Shown piece by piece: positions 24,401 through 30,958 of a stretch of 64,000 bases of DNA (its first letter is position 1; every line of letters starts with the position of its first letter). The notes below the pieces were generated by a model, which did no database searches, had not been told where the DNA came from, and saw only the letters and a program-made list of their open reading frames with translations. A program made the translations under genes and the position numbers. The stretch covers positions 17,035,994-17,099,993 of the forward strand of contig NC_064040.1 of the NCBI RefSeq assembly GCF_932526225.1, read 5' to 3'. The stretch is from Nematostella vectensis (Eukaryota; Cnidaria; Anthozoa; Actiniaria; Edwardsiidae).

Positions 24401-27400
24401 AAATAATACATTAGTTAGAATAAAAGAGGAATCCTTTTTTTGTTTTGCCGGGCAGCCCAGTGGCAGAACCATGGGTTGTCTCAGTAGGCTCCATAGAACC
24501 ATCTCTTTAGGGAGTCTATGAGCAAAGCCGCGAGTGTAAATAAATGTTCCTAGTGTTCCTAGTGTATTTAATCATTGTACATAATATACACATATCAAGT
24601 TATTGAACAAACTAAACACAAATTTTAAGTAAAGACATTAAAAGAAATTTAAATTTAGCTTGCGATTCCTCATACAAATATGGCAATATTTTATCCTGCG
24701 TAGCGGCTTAAGGTAAGGGGAAGAGGAGAAGCAAAATGAACGTATGCTCAATACTTCACCGACTTTATTATTTTGTATTATTTATTACAAAGTACAAAAG
24801 GGGATTTTCATCCCGAGTTTGTAGTGCGCATGCGCATGCCACATGAAAAACTCTTTTGAAGTGAGCGAATCGTGCATCATTCAGACCTCTACTCGATTTC
24901 GTTGGGAAGCCGGTGTCTATAGATCGTTTTGGGCTCAAGGTTGGCCTAGAAGCCATCTTGAAAGCGAAAACATCCCATCCCCTCCCCAAGGTTCAAGGCT
25001 TTTGTGCAGTCTGTATTGCTCGATCTTTGGGAGGCCAGCCTGCATCTGTAGACTTATTTGGGTTCCTTTGACTTTCAGTCAGTGAAATGTGGCTCATTGC
25101 ACGTCTTACTGTAAGGCTGATCAAAGCAGCATGATTTTGACGTATGCAACTTGCCCGTGACACCTCTACAACTCGAGTCGTAGAGTGTAAATCAGCCTAT
25201 GGCTCCGATGCTCGACTACGAAAGTCGTAGTGTGTAGTTTAGGGCTAAAACATGTAGCAGGCAAGTTGCATACGACTAAATCGCGTGTTTAGCGAAAATT
25301 TAGTTAGCGAGGTTGATATTCGACATGACGAGATCACAGGATTATTTGCTAAGTGAGAGGAAAAAAATTTCCAATATTTTTTTTCGGTGGTCTCGCTCGC
25401 CATGGCTCTCAAGGCATGTCAAAAGCTCTCTTTCAGGTCACAGAAAGGGTTACAATTGAAGCGAAATATTTTCTGCATTTGAACGCCTATCGCAGTCGAA
25501 CCACAAGATAGAAATTCTTGATGGGGTGAAAACACAAATCCACCCAAATAGGCTGTATTTTGGCAAACCTTCCATTTTGTAACTACAGTCAATCTACCTA
25601 GTTCTGTCCACTTATTCTGTTCACTTGGCATGAGCAGCCCCAGGGGTTGTATCATGTAGAGGTGCCACAACTCCCTGCCCCTGCCTGCCCCCCCCCCCTA
25701 CCATCATGTAGAGGGGGAGTTACAGTTCCCTGCCCCCCCCTATAGTCATGTAGAGGGTGAGTTACAGTTCCCTGGCCCCCCCAACCATCATGTAGAGGGG
25801 GAGTTACAGTTCCCTGCCCCCCTATCATCATGTAGAGGGTGAGTTACAGTTCCCTGGCCCCCCTATCATCATGTAGAGGGGGAGTTACAGTTCCCTGCCC
25901 CCCCTACCATCATGTAGAGGGTGAGTTACAGTTCCCTGCCCCCCTATCATCATGTAGAGGGAGAGTTACAGTTCCCTGGCCCCCTCATCATCATGTAGAG
26001 GGGGAGATACAGCTCCCTGGCCCCCCTATCTGCATATTCTCTTTTTGTTTGAAAAATGCTTGAGTCAAACAACAATGCACTATTAAAAGGACAATTCAGA
26101 GGTAGTTGTCCTAAGGCATTAGCTGAACATGTTTGTAAACAGCTTTGCTTATTTAGCATCACTATTTTATCATCAAGTCCCTCTATTTTTATACATATCA
26201 GCATGTATTATGTCTTCCTTGCTCTCTATTTCTCATATTACTATAAACCATAATAATTGAAATTATGTGCCCTCCTTGAAATAAGGGCATAAACAAATAA
26301 TGTCACATAACATGGGGGTAGGTCCTTTTCTACCTCCATTATTACAATTCAGAACCTGTTTCAAGTTAAACGGTTGTAATTTTAGGCTAGCAGGTTCTAA
26401 ATTCTGGATTCTTATATGTGGGTGTTTACTGTAAGCAAAAAATATATTTCAAATATATTGTATTGATCAACATCTCCTTTCCTTCCAAAAACATAATGAA
26501 AGATAATGAATTTTTTTTGTTTCTGTCATTTCAGTTTCCACAAAAAGATCCATTCAGATTTTATCATTTTCGGCTAAAATAAGAAAATAAACACCCCCTC
26601 TTTCAATAAACTTTATGTGCAAACTTTATAAGAGGAATGACAGAATAAGACCATCTTTATTGGCTTATTGTCAGCTCATTATTATTGGAACAAATAAGGA
26701 TAGTCTTTTGACCTTTTGCACTTTTAACCTCTCACTAGGAATTTCTGGAGTGGAAGTTAAAGTTGATGATCAATCCGATAATCGAGTGACACAGGGGTAC
26801 CCCTAGTAACTTGCAAATGCTTTGCACCAACAAGTTGAAAAAAATGTTTATCCTTCAGGCAGTTTGTGAGATATTTACAGTCCTCTCCCCTCCCTCCAAA
26901 AAGTGGAAAATTCCAGTATGCTTTGCAACAGAGATGTTTGATAACAATGGAACTCTGATAACTTGGATTGGACAACATAGATTGGATAATTTTTAAAAAA
27001 ACATCCTAAAATATCTCAGATAATTATCCAGCCAATAAACATGCATCCCCACTCTTGATATGTAGAATTCTGAAAGCTCCTTAAACCTCCGTTGGATTGC
27101 TAACCCATCTATCATGACTATGAGAGTTAACAGCCCAATTATATCCTGTACATACTTGGTTCTGAGCACCAGGCCCCACAGCCATTGCTGCAGCACTTCT
27201 TGATTCCCTCGCAATGCTCATCAGCACCGCAAGTCACTACACACGGCCCATAGGGTCCCGCACGGGGACAGAGCCCAAACTTCTCTACAGGACAAAACCA
27301 GGCATTAGACACATGTGGGAACCTACAACACTATACCTTTTACACTTAATTTTTGTGTCACTTTTATTTCTTTAATTTTGCTATTTTATAAGATTTGCGA

Positions 27401-27705
27401 AAATAAAATGATGCAAAATTAAGTGTTGCAAAAATTAGGACTTTAAGTGTAATAAGGTAGTAAAAAATACAAAAAACATAATGAAAATAATATTATAAAA
27501 TTTTACAATAATAATGATAACACTTATATAACAAATGAATAAATGGTCAAATGTGCCTAATAAACTTCTTACCTGATGTCACTAGCCATAACTGAAAATA
27601 TAAAATAAAATAACTTAGTGAAATTTACAACAGGCACGTAAAATGTTGTAAAAAAGTTACCTGAACAAAAAGAATGACAACTCCTAGCTTAATGCCACCA
27701 ACCAT
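9207..27705 (-). CDS. Membrane-tethered WAP/thyroglobulin-1/antistasin multi-module protein (26 coding exons, 1281 aa)
   Basis: Full gene model on the minus strand; coding exons are listed separately. All boundaries are GT-AG, the frame is unbroken, and the coding length is 3846 bases. Order: signal peptide, WAP1, X1, TY1, TY2, X2, TY3, X3, TY4, WAP2, X4, TY5, TY6, antistasin+WAP3, WAP4, X5, TY7, X6, TY8, SEA-like, TM. TY modules (CWCV core) in thyropins inhibit papain-like cathepsins. WAP and antistasin modules typically inhibit serine proteases. X is an 8-cysteine module that I cannot name. Every ectodomain module exon, whether whole or split, is phase 1-1, the classic exon-shuffling arrangement. 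The protein should be type I at the plasma membrane with the whole ectodomain outside. It may be shed by SEA autoproteolysis. The inhibitor function is inference from family; no single close homologue is recognised. Confidence 0.88.
9602..9694 (-). CDS. Inhibitor gene, SEA-like exon with G-S-I-V-V
   Basis: A phase 0-0 exon of 31 codons. It starts V-K-S-G-S-I-V-V-E-F-N-V-V, matching the SEA autoproteolysis strand (G|S-V-V-V), then a polar loop and an amphipathic helix F-E-Q-D-I-Y-N-K. The predicted scissile Gly-Ser pair is at 9685-9680. Confidence 0.85.
10034..10097 (-). CDS. Inhibitor gene, SEA-like exon (helix and loop)
   Basis: 64 bases, entering in phase 2 and leaving in phase 0. It encodes V-L-K-T-H-I-C-K-Y-L and K-A-E-Q-I-Q-E-L-S, a helix followed by the turn into the cleavage strand. 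Acceptor ctgcag, donor GTAAGT. Confidence 0.85.
10412..10483 (-). CDS. Inhibitor gene, SEA-like exon (first strand and helix)
   Basis: 72 bases. It encodes H-V-H-V-T-L-R-F-K-N-N-F and D-D-V-K-D-S-V-K-D-F, a beta strand then a helix as at the start of SEA domains. Acceptor ggcttacag, donor GTAAGT. Confidence 0.85.
10836..10848 (-). CDS. Inhibitor gene, 13-base microexon
   Basis: tgccagaaatcaa lies between a good acceptor (tgatgtag) and a perfect donor (GTAAGT). It converts the phase 1 rule of the module exons into phase 2 and supplies M-P-E-I-K. Without it the frames of the flanking exons do not join, which is the main support. Confidence 0.7.
10956..11153 (-). CDS. Inhibitor gene, TY8 module
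   Basis: A thyroglobulin type-1 module of about 65 residues, starting M-T-E-C-Q-R-K-K. It contains Y-H-P-S-C-N, V-Q-C-H-E-G-Y and a C-W-C-S core (Val of CWCV replaced by Ser), closing Q-P-K-C-L. All six cysteines are present. Acceptor attgaag, donor GTACGT. Confidence 0.92.
11866..12051 (-). CDS. Inhibitor gene, X6 module
   Basis: The most diverged copy of the 8-cysteine module. It has a longer N-terminal lead, then C-P-S-N-S-K and a C-G-T-C-R-P-K-H-Y-D core. The split TG|C codons at both ends supply cysteines of the neighbouring TY module and of X6 itself, so the exon boundaries fall inside disulphide residues. Confidence 0.85.
12754..12957 (-). CDS. Inhibitor gene, TY7 module
   Basis: A TY module with L-T-R-C-Q-R, Y-I-P-Q-C-D-K-D-G and a G-Y-C-W-C-V-N core; six cysteines, the last made with the next exon (T|GT). 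Its acceptor and first 12 bases are duplicated immediately upstream (12946-12999), so a second acceptor 27 bases upstream would add nine in-frame residues. Confidence 0.92.
12946..12999. repeat. 27-bp duplication of the TY7 splice acceptor and exon edge
   Basis: atcgggtcagacctgataac plus 7 bases occurs twice in tandem (12946-12972 and 12973-12999). Read on the minus strand, each copy is a 3' splice site (gttatcag) followed by the first 12 exon bases. Confidence 0.95.
13571..13634. repeat. 13-bp minisatellite in the intron between X5 and TY7
   Basis: About five copies of aggcttggttgct. No relation to exon sequence is seen. Confidence 0.9.
13970..14128 (-). CDS. Inhibitor gene, X5 module
   Basis: The clearest X module: C-x8-C-x4-C-x4-C-x7-C-x4-C-x2-C-x13-C, including C-P-E-G-Q-P-V-V-M-C, S-C-P-A-N-P and C-G-T-C-S-A-E-F-Y-D. 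Phase 1-1. Its 5' edge is the probable source of the adjoining 37-bp array. Confidence 0.9.
14104..14520. repeat. 37-bp array derived from the X5 splice acceptor and exon edge (about 11 units)
   Basis: The unit is accacaggtagaccataagg plus acacacaaataataaac. The first 37-bp register (14104-14140) is the exon edge and acceptor itself, 29 of 37 bases identical and in the same phase. The intronic units have lost the AG. In one minus-strand frame they still spell C-P-Y-G-L-P-V-V, echoing C-P-E-G-Q-P-V-V of the exon. Confidence 0.9.
14736..14879 (-). CDS. Inhibitor gene, WAP4 module
   Basis: A four-disulphide-core module: E-K-T-G-F-C-P, V-C-V, Y-C-G-T-D-G-D-C, K-K-C-C and G-C-G-R-T-C give eight cysteines with the double-Cys core. 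Acceptor gtcttcag, donor GTAAGA. Confidence 0.93.
15008..15241 (-). CDS. Inhibitor gene, antistasin plus WAP3 modules
   Basis: One exon carries two modules. The antistasin-like segment is A-C-S-P-V-M-C-L-M-Y-C with G-F-V-K-D-Q-Y-G-C and E-I-C-K-C. The WAP module follows with G-F-C-G, K-C-Q-Y-D-G-D-C, K-C-C and C-G-K-I-C. The antistasin motif has the expected six cysteines; the only other two-module exon type is absent elsewhere in the gene. Confidence 0.92.
15398..15562 (-). CDS. Inhibitor gene, TY6 module, 3' exon
   Basis: The main part of TY6: M-M-V-G-R-Y-V-P-Q-C-D-K-D-G, V-Q-C-H-P-S-T-G-F-C-W-C-V, closing R-P-D-C-T. It lacks the first TY cysteine, which lies on the 15717-15761 exon. This is the only TY split by an intron. 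Confidence 0.92.
15717..15761 (-). CDS. Inhibitor gene, TY6 module, 5' exon (45 bases)
   Basis: A small phase 1-1 exon encoding D-M-S-L-C-Q-L-Q-A-S-Q-S-Q-G-S. It brings the first cysteine of TY6. Acceptor catcctcag, donor GTATCG. Confidence 0.85.
15922..16125 (-). CDS. Inhibitor gene, TY5 module missing one disulphide
   Basis: TY fold signature from L-T-D-C-Q-L-R-R to T-T-C-T, with F-R-P-L-C-D. Cysteine III (normally Q-C) is Ser in I-Q-S-H-E-G and cysteine IV (first of CWC) is Tyr in Y-Y-W-C-V-D. In TY modules III pairs with IV, so exactly one disulphide is lost cleanly. Frame and splice sites are intact. Donor GTCAGT is non-ideal. Confidence 0.9.
16110..17200. repeat. 48-bp array derived from the TY5 splice acceptor and exon edge (about 22 units)
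   Basis: The unit is gacagtccgttagacctgaa plus acatatcaaccacgtgatataagcatct. On the minus strand each unit is tatcacgtggttgatatg, then tttcag, then the first 16 exon bases gtctaacggactgtca. The real exon edge is the first unit of the array. Units are nearly identical (single-base differences such as cacgtg/caagtg). Confidence 0.95.
17201..17528. other. Intron remainder, ATC-rich
   Basis: Low-complexity CAT/ATC-rich sequence between the 48-bp array and the X4 exon. Nothing else is seen. Confidence 0.5.
17529..17684 (-). CDS. Inhibitor gene, X4 module
   Basis: Eight-cysteine X module: C-P-N-G-R-P-F-L-L-C, M-C-N-F-A-Q-C-P-A-H-P and C-R-M-C-H-V-E-F-R-D, closing V-V-D-C. Phase 1-1. Acceptor attctcag, donor GTGAGA. 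Confidence 0.9.
18006..18167 (-). CDS. Inhibitor gene, WAP2 module
   Basis: WAP module with G-F-C-P, F-C-S, K-C-S-S-D-G-S-C, K-C-C and T-C-G-L-I-C; eight cysteines. Phase 1-1. Acceptor gcgactag, donor GTAAAC. Confidence 0.92.
18245..19620. repeat. 19-bp intronic minisatellite with a 171-bp higher-order unit
   Basis: The 19-bp unit is close to aatgaacccaacctccctt, alternating with aatggacccaaccttccat. Near 19101, 19272 and 19443 a nine-unit block repeats with 171-bp spacing. It is interrupted near 18382-18490 by a C-run and a fragment resembling the dispersed aaaatcctggctacg repeat. Confidence 0.93.
19673..19767. repeat. 25-bp minisatellite (about 4 units)
   Basis: attgaatggccggtgttgga plus tttgg, with units at 19681, 19706 and 19731. 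Confidence 0.9.
19918..20151 (-). CDS. Inhibitor gene, TY4 module
   Basis: TY module with M-T-N-C-Q-T-K-R, F-L-P-S-C-D-V-K-G and G-F-C-W-C-V-D; six cysteines. A Thr/Pro-rich linker (T-T-P-A-P-T-A-S) follows. Phase 1-1. Acceptor attcctag, donor GTAAAC. Confidence 0.93.
20526..20687 (-). CDS. Inhibitor gene, X3 module
   Basis: C-P-P-G-K-P-M-F-T-C, M-C-Q-Y-A-S-C-P-A-Y-P, C-A-G-C-R-A-E-F-L-D and I-L-D-C; eight cysteines. Phase 1-1. Acceptor gctttag, donor GTACAC. Confidence 0.9.
20984..21217 (-). CDS. Inhibitor gene, TY3 module
   Basis: TY module with L-T-S-C-Q-S-Q-R, a Pro/Thr-rich insertion (S-P-T-P-T-P), Y-I-P-Q-C-T-P-E-G and G-Y-C-W-C-V-D-Q. The leading TG|C codon completes the last cysteine of X2. 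Confidence 0.93.
21471..21620 (-). CDS. Inhibitor gene, X2 module
   Basis: C-P-K-G-V-S-Q-M-K-C, L-C-K-T-A-T-C-P-G-Y and C-G-A-C-K-P-E-F-L-D. The final cysteine codon is split with the TY3 exon. Donor GTAAGT. Confidence 0.9.
22130..22333 (-). CDS. Inhibitor gene, TY2 module
   Basis: TY module with T-L-C-Q-K-Q, F-V-P-S-C-E-G-D-G and G-Q-C-W-C-V-D-E-Y; six cysteines. Directly follows TY1. Confidence 0.93.
22603..22794 (-). CDS. Inhibitor gene, TY1 module
   Basis: TY module with T-L-C-V-R-M, Y-I-P-E-C-D-P-S-G and G-Y-C-F-C-V-D; the core Trp of CWCV is Phe. Six cysteines. Phase 1-1, acceptor tgtttcag, donor GTAACG. Confidence 0.93.
22866..23395. repeat. 18-bp intronic minisatellite (about 29 units)
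   Basis: ggggtgcacatggtctgg with variants (aac for cac, cct for tct). It lies just upstream (minus-strand sense) of the TY1 acceptor and makes spurious open frames on both strands. Confidence 0.95.
24228..24395 (-). CDS. Inhibitor gene, X1 module
   Basis: C-P-S-G-Q-T-K-V-D-C, L-C-N-Y-A-G-C-P, C-D-Q-C-K-V-N-F-Y-N and E-V-D-C; eight cysteines. Phase 1-1. Acceptor ttttacag, donor GTAACG. Confidence 0.9.
25141..25274. mobile_element. MITE-like element, 15-bp perfect terminal inverted repeats
   Basis: cgtatgcaacttgcc (25141-25155) is the exact reverse complement of 25260-25274. The interior holds the self-complementary words ctcgagtcgtag and ctacgaaagtcgtag. It is 134 bp in an intron of the inhibitor gene. 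No clear target-site duplication is seen. Confidence 0.6.
25680..26030. repeat. 42-bp intronic minisatellite (about 8 units)
   Basis: The unit contains catcatgtagagggggagtt and acagttccctgcccc. Measured spacing is 42 bp. The C-run length varies. Confidence 0.92.
27156..27284 (-). CDS. Inhibitor gene, WAP1 module
   Basis: The first ectodomain module: E-K-F-G-L-C-P, P-C-V, T-C-G-A-D-E-H-C, K-K-C-C and G-C-G-A-W-C; eight cysteines. Acceptor tcctgtag, donor GTATGT. Confidence 0.92.
27573..27591 (-). CDS. Inhibitor gene, 19-base exon (end of signal peptide)
   Basis: The exon is ttatggctagtgacatcag between acceptor atattttcag and donor GTAAGA. It encodes L-W-L-V-T-S and completes the hydrophobic signal core. 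It turns phase 0 into the phase 1 used by all module exons. Confidence 0.8.
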
Positions 27706-27713
27706 CTTGTCGC
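27661..27713 (-). CDS. Inhibitor gene, start exon (signal peptide)
   Basis: ATG at 27705-27703 lies in a strong context (aagATGG). It encodes M-V-G-G-I-K-L-G-V-V-I-L-F-V-Q, a basic residue then a hydrophobic core, with probable cleavage after V-T-S at the WAP1 border. The exon begins at 27713 after acceptor ttgctag, leaving 8 bases of 5' UTR, so there must be at least one further non-coding exon upstream. Confidence 0.82.
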
Positions 27714-28505
27714 CTAGCAATTAGAGGAGAAAAATGGTATTATTAATTTATTGTACAATTTAGTAGCTTTTATAGATGTGCTTAAATGAACCTGTTTTAC
27801 GTGTCTGGTTAAACTAGAATGTCATGAGATCTATGAACGTGTGAAGTAATCTTGTTATTGTTGGTCAAAGGTAGCAAATGGCACCATAAAACCTCAGAGC
27901 AAAATATGGATCATTAAATTGTCGCACTGAGAGCAGCTGATAGGTTTATATTAAATTCTTTGCAGTGACTGAGCTGACTACGACAGAAGAAAATAACAGA
28001 ATCACAAATAAGCAAACACAGCTGAATTTCATAATAATGACATTGTTGTCCAAAACCAAGGGGGGCGATACTCGACATCAGAACGCAACGCACGTATTTT
28101 TGAAAGCTATTGTATTACTTGAGTTTTGACTTCGATTGCACAACCGAACTCTGACCTGAGAAAACACACGTTTGTCCCATTCTATGTTTCAACATGCAAG
28201 GATGTCATGCAAGATTATATCGATCAAGCTAATTTTATTCCACGCATCATTCCGAAATGGGATGCCTCGAATCATTGTAACGGCTGGAAGGAGAGTGAAA
28301 TCGTTTAACACATTACTAGTGACTTCGGTTAAATCGTGTGATCAATCGAGTATAAAAATCAATTAATAACTTTATGTCTAGGAGAAAAAACAACTACGTC
28401 AGGCAACTTGCAAACTCACAATCAATATTTGTGTCGTGTGTTTTCAAGAGTTTTAATGTTTTAGGATTTTCGAGCCATTTTACATATATAAGACTTTGCA
28501 CATAC

Positions 28506-28700
28506 CTGTTAGCTCCGAAGCTGACCTAAAGATCACCCAAAAGGAGAGATCCAGAGAGAAGAATCTCACTTTCGTACTTCGGGGCGACGGCACCGCTGTC
28601 ACAAGATTCAGGCACCACAGGAATCCCGGTTTAGTGTTTGGCACTTATCCAAAACACGTCCTCGAGTGCCGAGAGAACAGGTTTGGGGGCTGTAGGGAAC
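28506..28700 (-). other. Candidate 5' non-coding exon and promoter region of the inhibitor gene
   Basis: On the minus strand a consensus donor (aacag|GTATGT) ends at 28506, about 800 bp upstream of the start exon, which itself begins with an acceptor. No TATA box was found. The 5' limit is a guess. Confidence 0.4.
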
Positions 28701-29928
28701 TGGATTAGGGTAACTAGGACCGACAATGAAAAATCCAAATAATTTTGAAAACAGTTGTTTTCTTTGCCTTTCAAATCCACAAGGCCTTCTCCCACGGGCC
28801 TTCAGTACTAAATCCCGTACAATTTACGGTTTGATTCCGGAGTATTACCATATGTAAGACATTACAACATTGAAACAACAAGGCAGATCAAATAGTAAGA
28901 TGGCGTAATGACACTCGCTGGAACTTAGAAATAGTGACTTAGAAAAAGAAAAGGACCCTAGGGGAACAAAAATGAGAGCATATCGTTTTATGGAATTTAA
29001 TATACCGTATACTCAGAATTTAGCATACCGTGATCGCTCTAGGGATAGGGGGGAGGGGAGGGGGTACGAGATATATTCAATCGATATAACGACTGTACTA
29101 TCACAGTTAATATCTATTTCATAAAATATGATAAATCATATCGAAATTTTCGAGATGTTCCCCCACGAGAACTTTGGTGAACTTTTGGGAAGTTAACAAG
29201 GACATTCTACTGTGTCATTTATATAAGAGCGAAATTACTTGTGTTGCGATTACTTTTTAGTAAAACACTAGATTGACGGGACTAAACATAAATTTCAACA
29301 TCGTATCCTGATCACAGAGCGCCTAGAAAATTTCTTTGAAGAGCCTTGAAGTTTGTGACCGGCATGATTTACAATGCCGTCTTACAAACTCGCGCGAAAA
29401 CGGCTCCAAAGTATGAGCCAATTTCTCAACAATTCGCGCGAAATTGGACAAACTTGTTTGCTCGATATCTGCAAGCATTTGCGAGTATTGCGGTATTGCG
29501 GTAAGTGCGGTAGTCCTGTGGTCTACAAGAAACGACTGCAAAAGGCTCATTGATTATTTAGATCGAAAAAACTGTAAACGTCATAACTTGGATACAAGCT
29601 ACAGTATAAGAATTGCAGAACTTTTTGGAAAAACCAACTTCTACTTCAAAAATAACTCGACTGATTAAAATTTTGTCATAAACTGGGAGATTTAGGAGAT
29701 TTGATAAAAAAGAACGGGAGAGTCGGCAGGTCTGGATTTAGTACAAAGATTTTATCATTCATCTATACACGGATGATATTTGTAAACCTTCCCCGCTAGG
29801 AAACCTGTTATATCGCTGGAAAACCTAGGGAGGGGCACCCCATCCCCAATAAAGTCGAGAAGCCATATAACTAGTCCATAGTTATCCACCAGGCAGTGTT
29901 TTCAAGCATGGTCTTGCAAATACGAAGG
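28701..29928. other. Non-coding spacer
   Basis: AT-rich sequence with no motif-bearing frame. Short frames near 29323-29668 overlap on both strands and resemble nothing. Confidence 0.4.
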
Positions 29929-30120
29929 GATGCTCCCCACCCTAATAATATTCTTGACTCTGCTACTGCACTGGGGGAGGGGAGGGGTGGGGTGGGGATG
30001 CTCCCCACCCTAATAATATTCTTGACTCTGCTACTGTACTGGGGGAGGGGAGGGGTGGGGATGCTCCCCACCCTAATAATATTCTTGACTCTGCTACTGC
30101 ACTGGGGGAGGGGAGTTCGA
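29929..30120. repeat. 63-68-bp tandem repeat (3 units)
   Basis: Units start gatgctccccaccctaataa at 29929, 29997 and 30060 and end in a G-rich tract of variable length. Confidence 0.9.
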
Positions 30121-30380
30121 TGTTTTGTAGCCATAGTTTAATACACAATAACAGAAAGCTTAAACAACTAAAACAAATAATATGGTCAATATATTTCGGT
30201 ACTGCCTAAAATCGGAGCTCCAGCTGCTCAAGCCTATTTATTTTCGTTTCAAATTCGTTTTATGGTTCTCATCAACCAAGTGGCGTTGTGCAGGAAAACA
30301 TAAAAAAGGCGACTTGTCACATGACCAGTAAAAACTTTTGGTAAATCAAGGCATGATAGCGGCAATGAGACGGCTAAGCC

Positions 30381-30662
30381 ACGGGATGATTTACCAGGGA
30401 GAGGGATGATTTACCAGGGAGAGGGATGATTTACCAGGGAGAGGGATGATTTACTAGGGAGAGGGATGATTTACCAGGGAGAGGGATGATTTACCAGGGA
30501 GAGGGATGATTTACCAGGGAGAGGGATGGTTTACCAGGGAGAGGGATGATTTACCAGGGAGAGGGATGATTTACCAGGGAGAGGTATGATTTACCAGGGA
30601 GAGGGATGATTTACCAGGGAGAGGGATGATTTACCAGGGAGAAGGATGATTTACCAGGGAGA
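30381..30662. repeat. 20-bp minisatellite (about 14 units)
   Basis: gagggatgatttaccaggga, nearly perfect. Confidence 0.95.
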
Positions 30663-30819
30663 GCTTTTGTGTAACACCCTAAAAGCTTGGCCTTTAGCAT
30701 TCTGGTCGTGTTTTCTGAGGGATTAAGAGATGTTGATGAGGCCACATTTGCGATAACCGACATCTGCACTTCTCAGCTAATAAGGTTATCATTACAAATG
30801 TAGCATAGTGTTATTACGG

Positions 30820-30958
30820 TACGACCTTATTATTACAATTTTGACTGTTATTACAAATGTGGCACGACCTTATTATTACAATTTTGACTGTTATTACAAA
30901 TGTGGCACGACCTTATTATTACAATTTTGACGGTTATTACAAATGTGGCACGAACAAC
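30820..30958. repeat. 43-bp tandem repeat (about 3 units)
   Basis: Units start cgaccttattattacaattt at 30822, 30865 and 30908. Confidence 0.9.

Noticed and set aside
24768-24989. Small intronic minus-strand ORF with a good start context followed by AATAAA
   Set aside because: No domain, no acceptor or donor, and the signals can arise by chance in AT-rich intron.
30381-30662. CRISPR-like appearance of short regular repeats
   Set aside because: Units are contiguous with no unique spacers, and the genome is eukaryotic.
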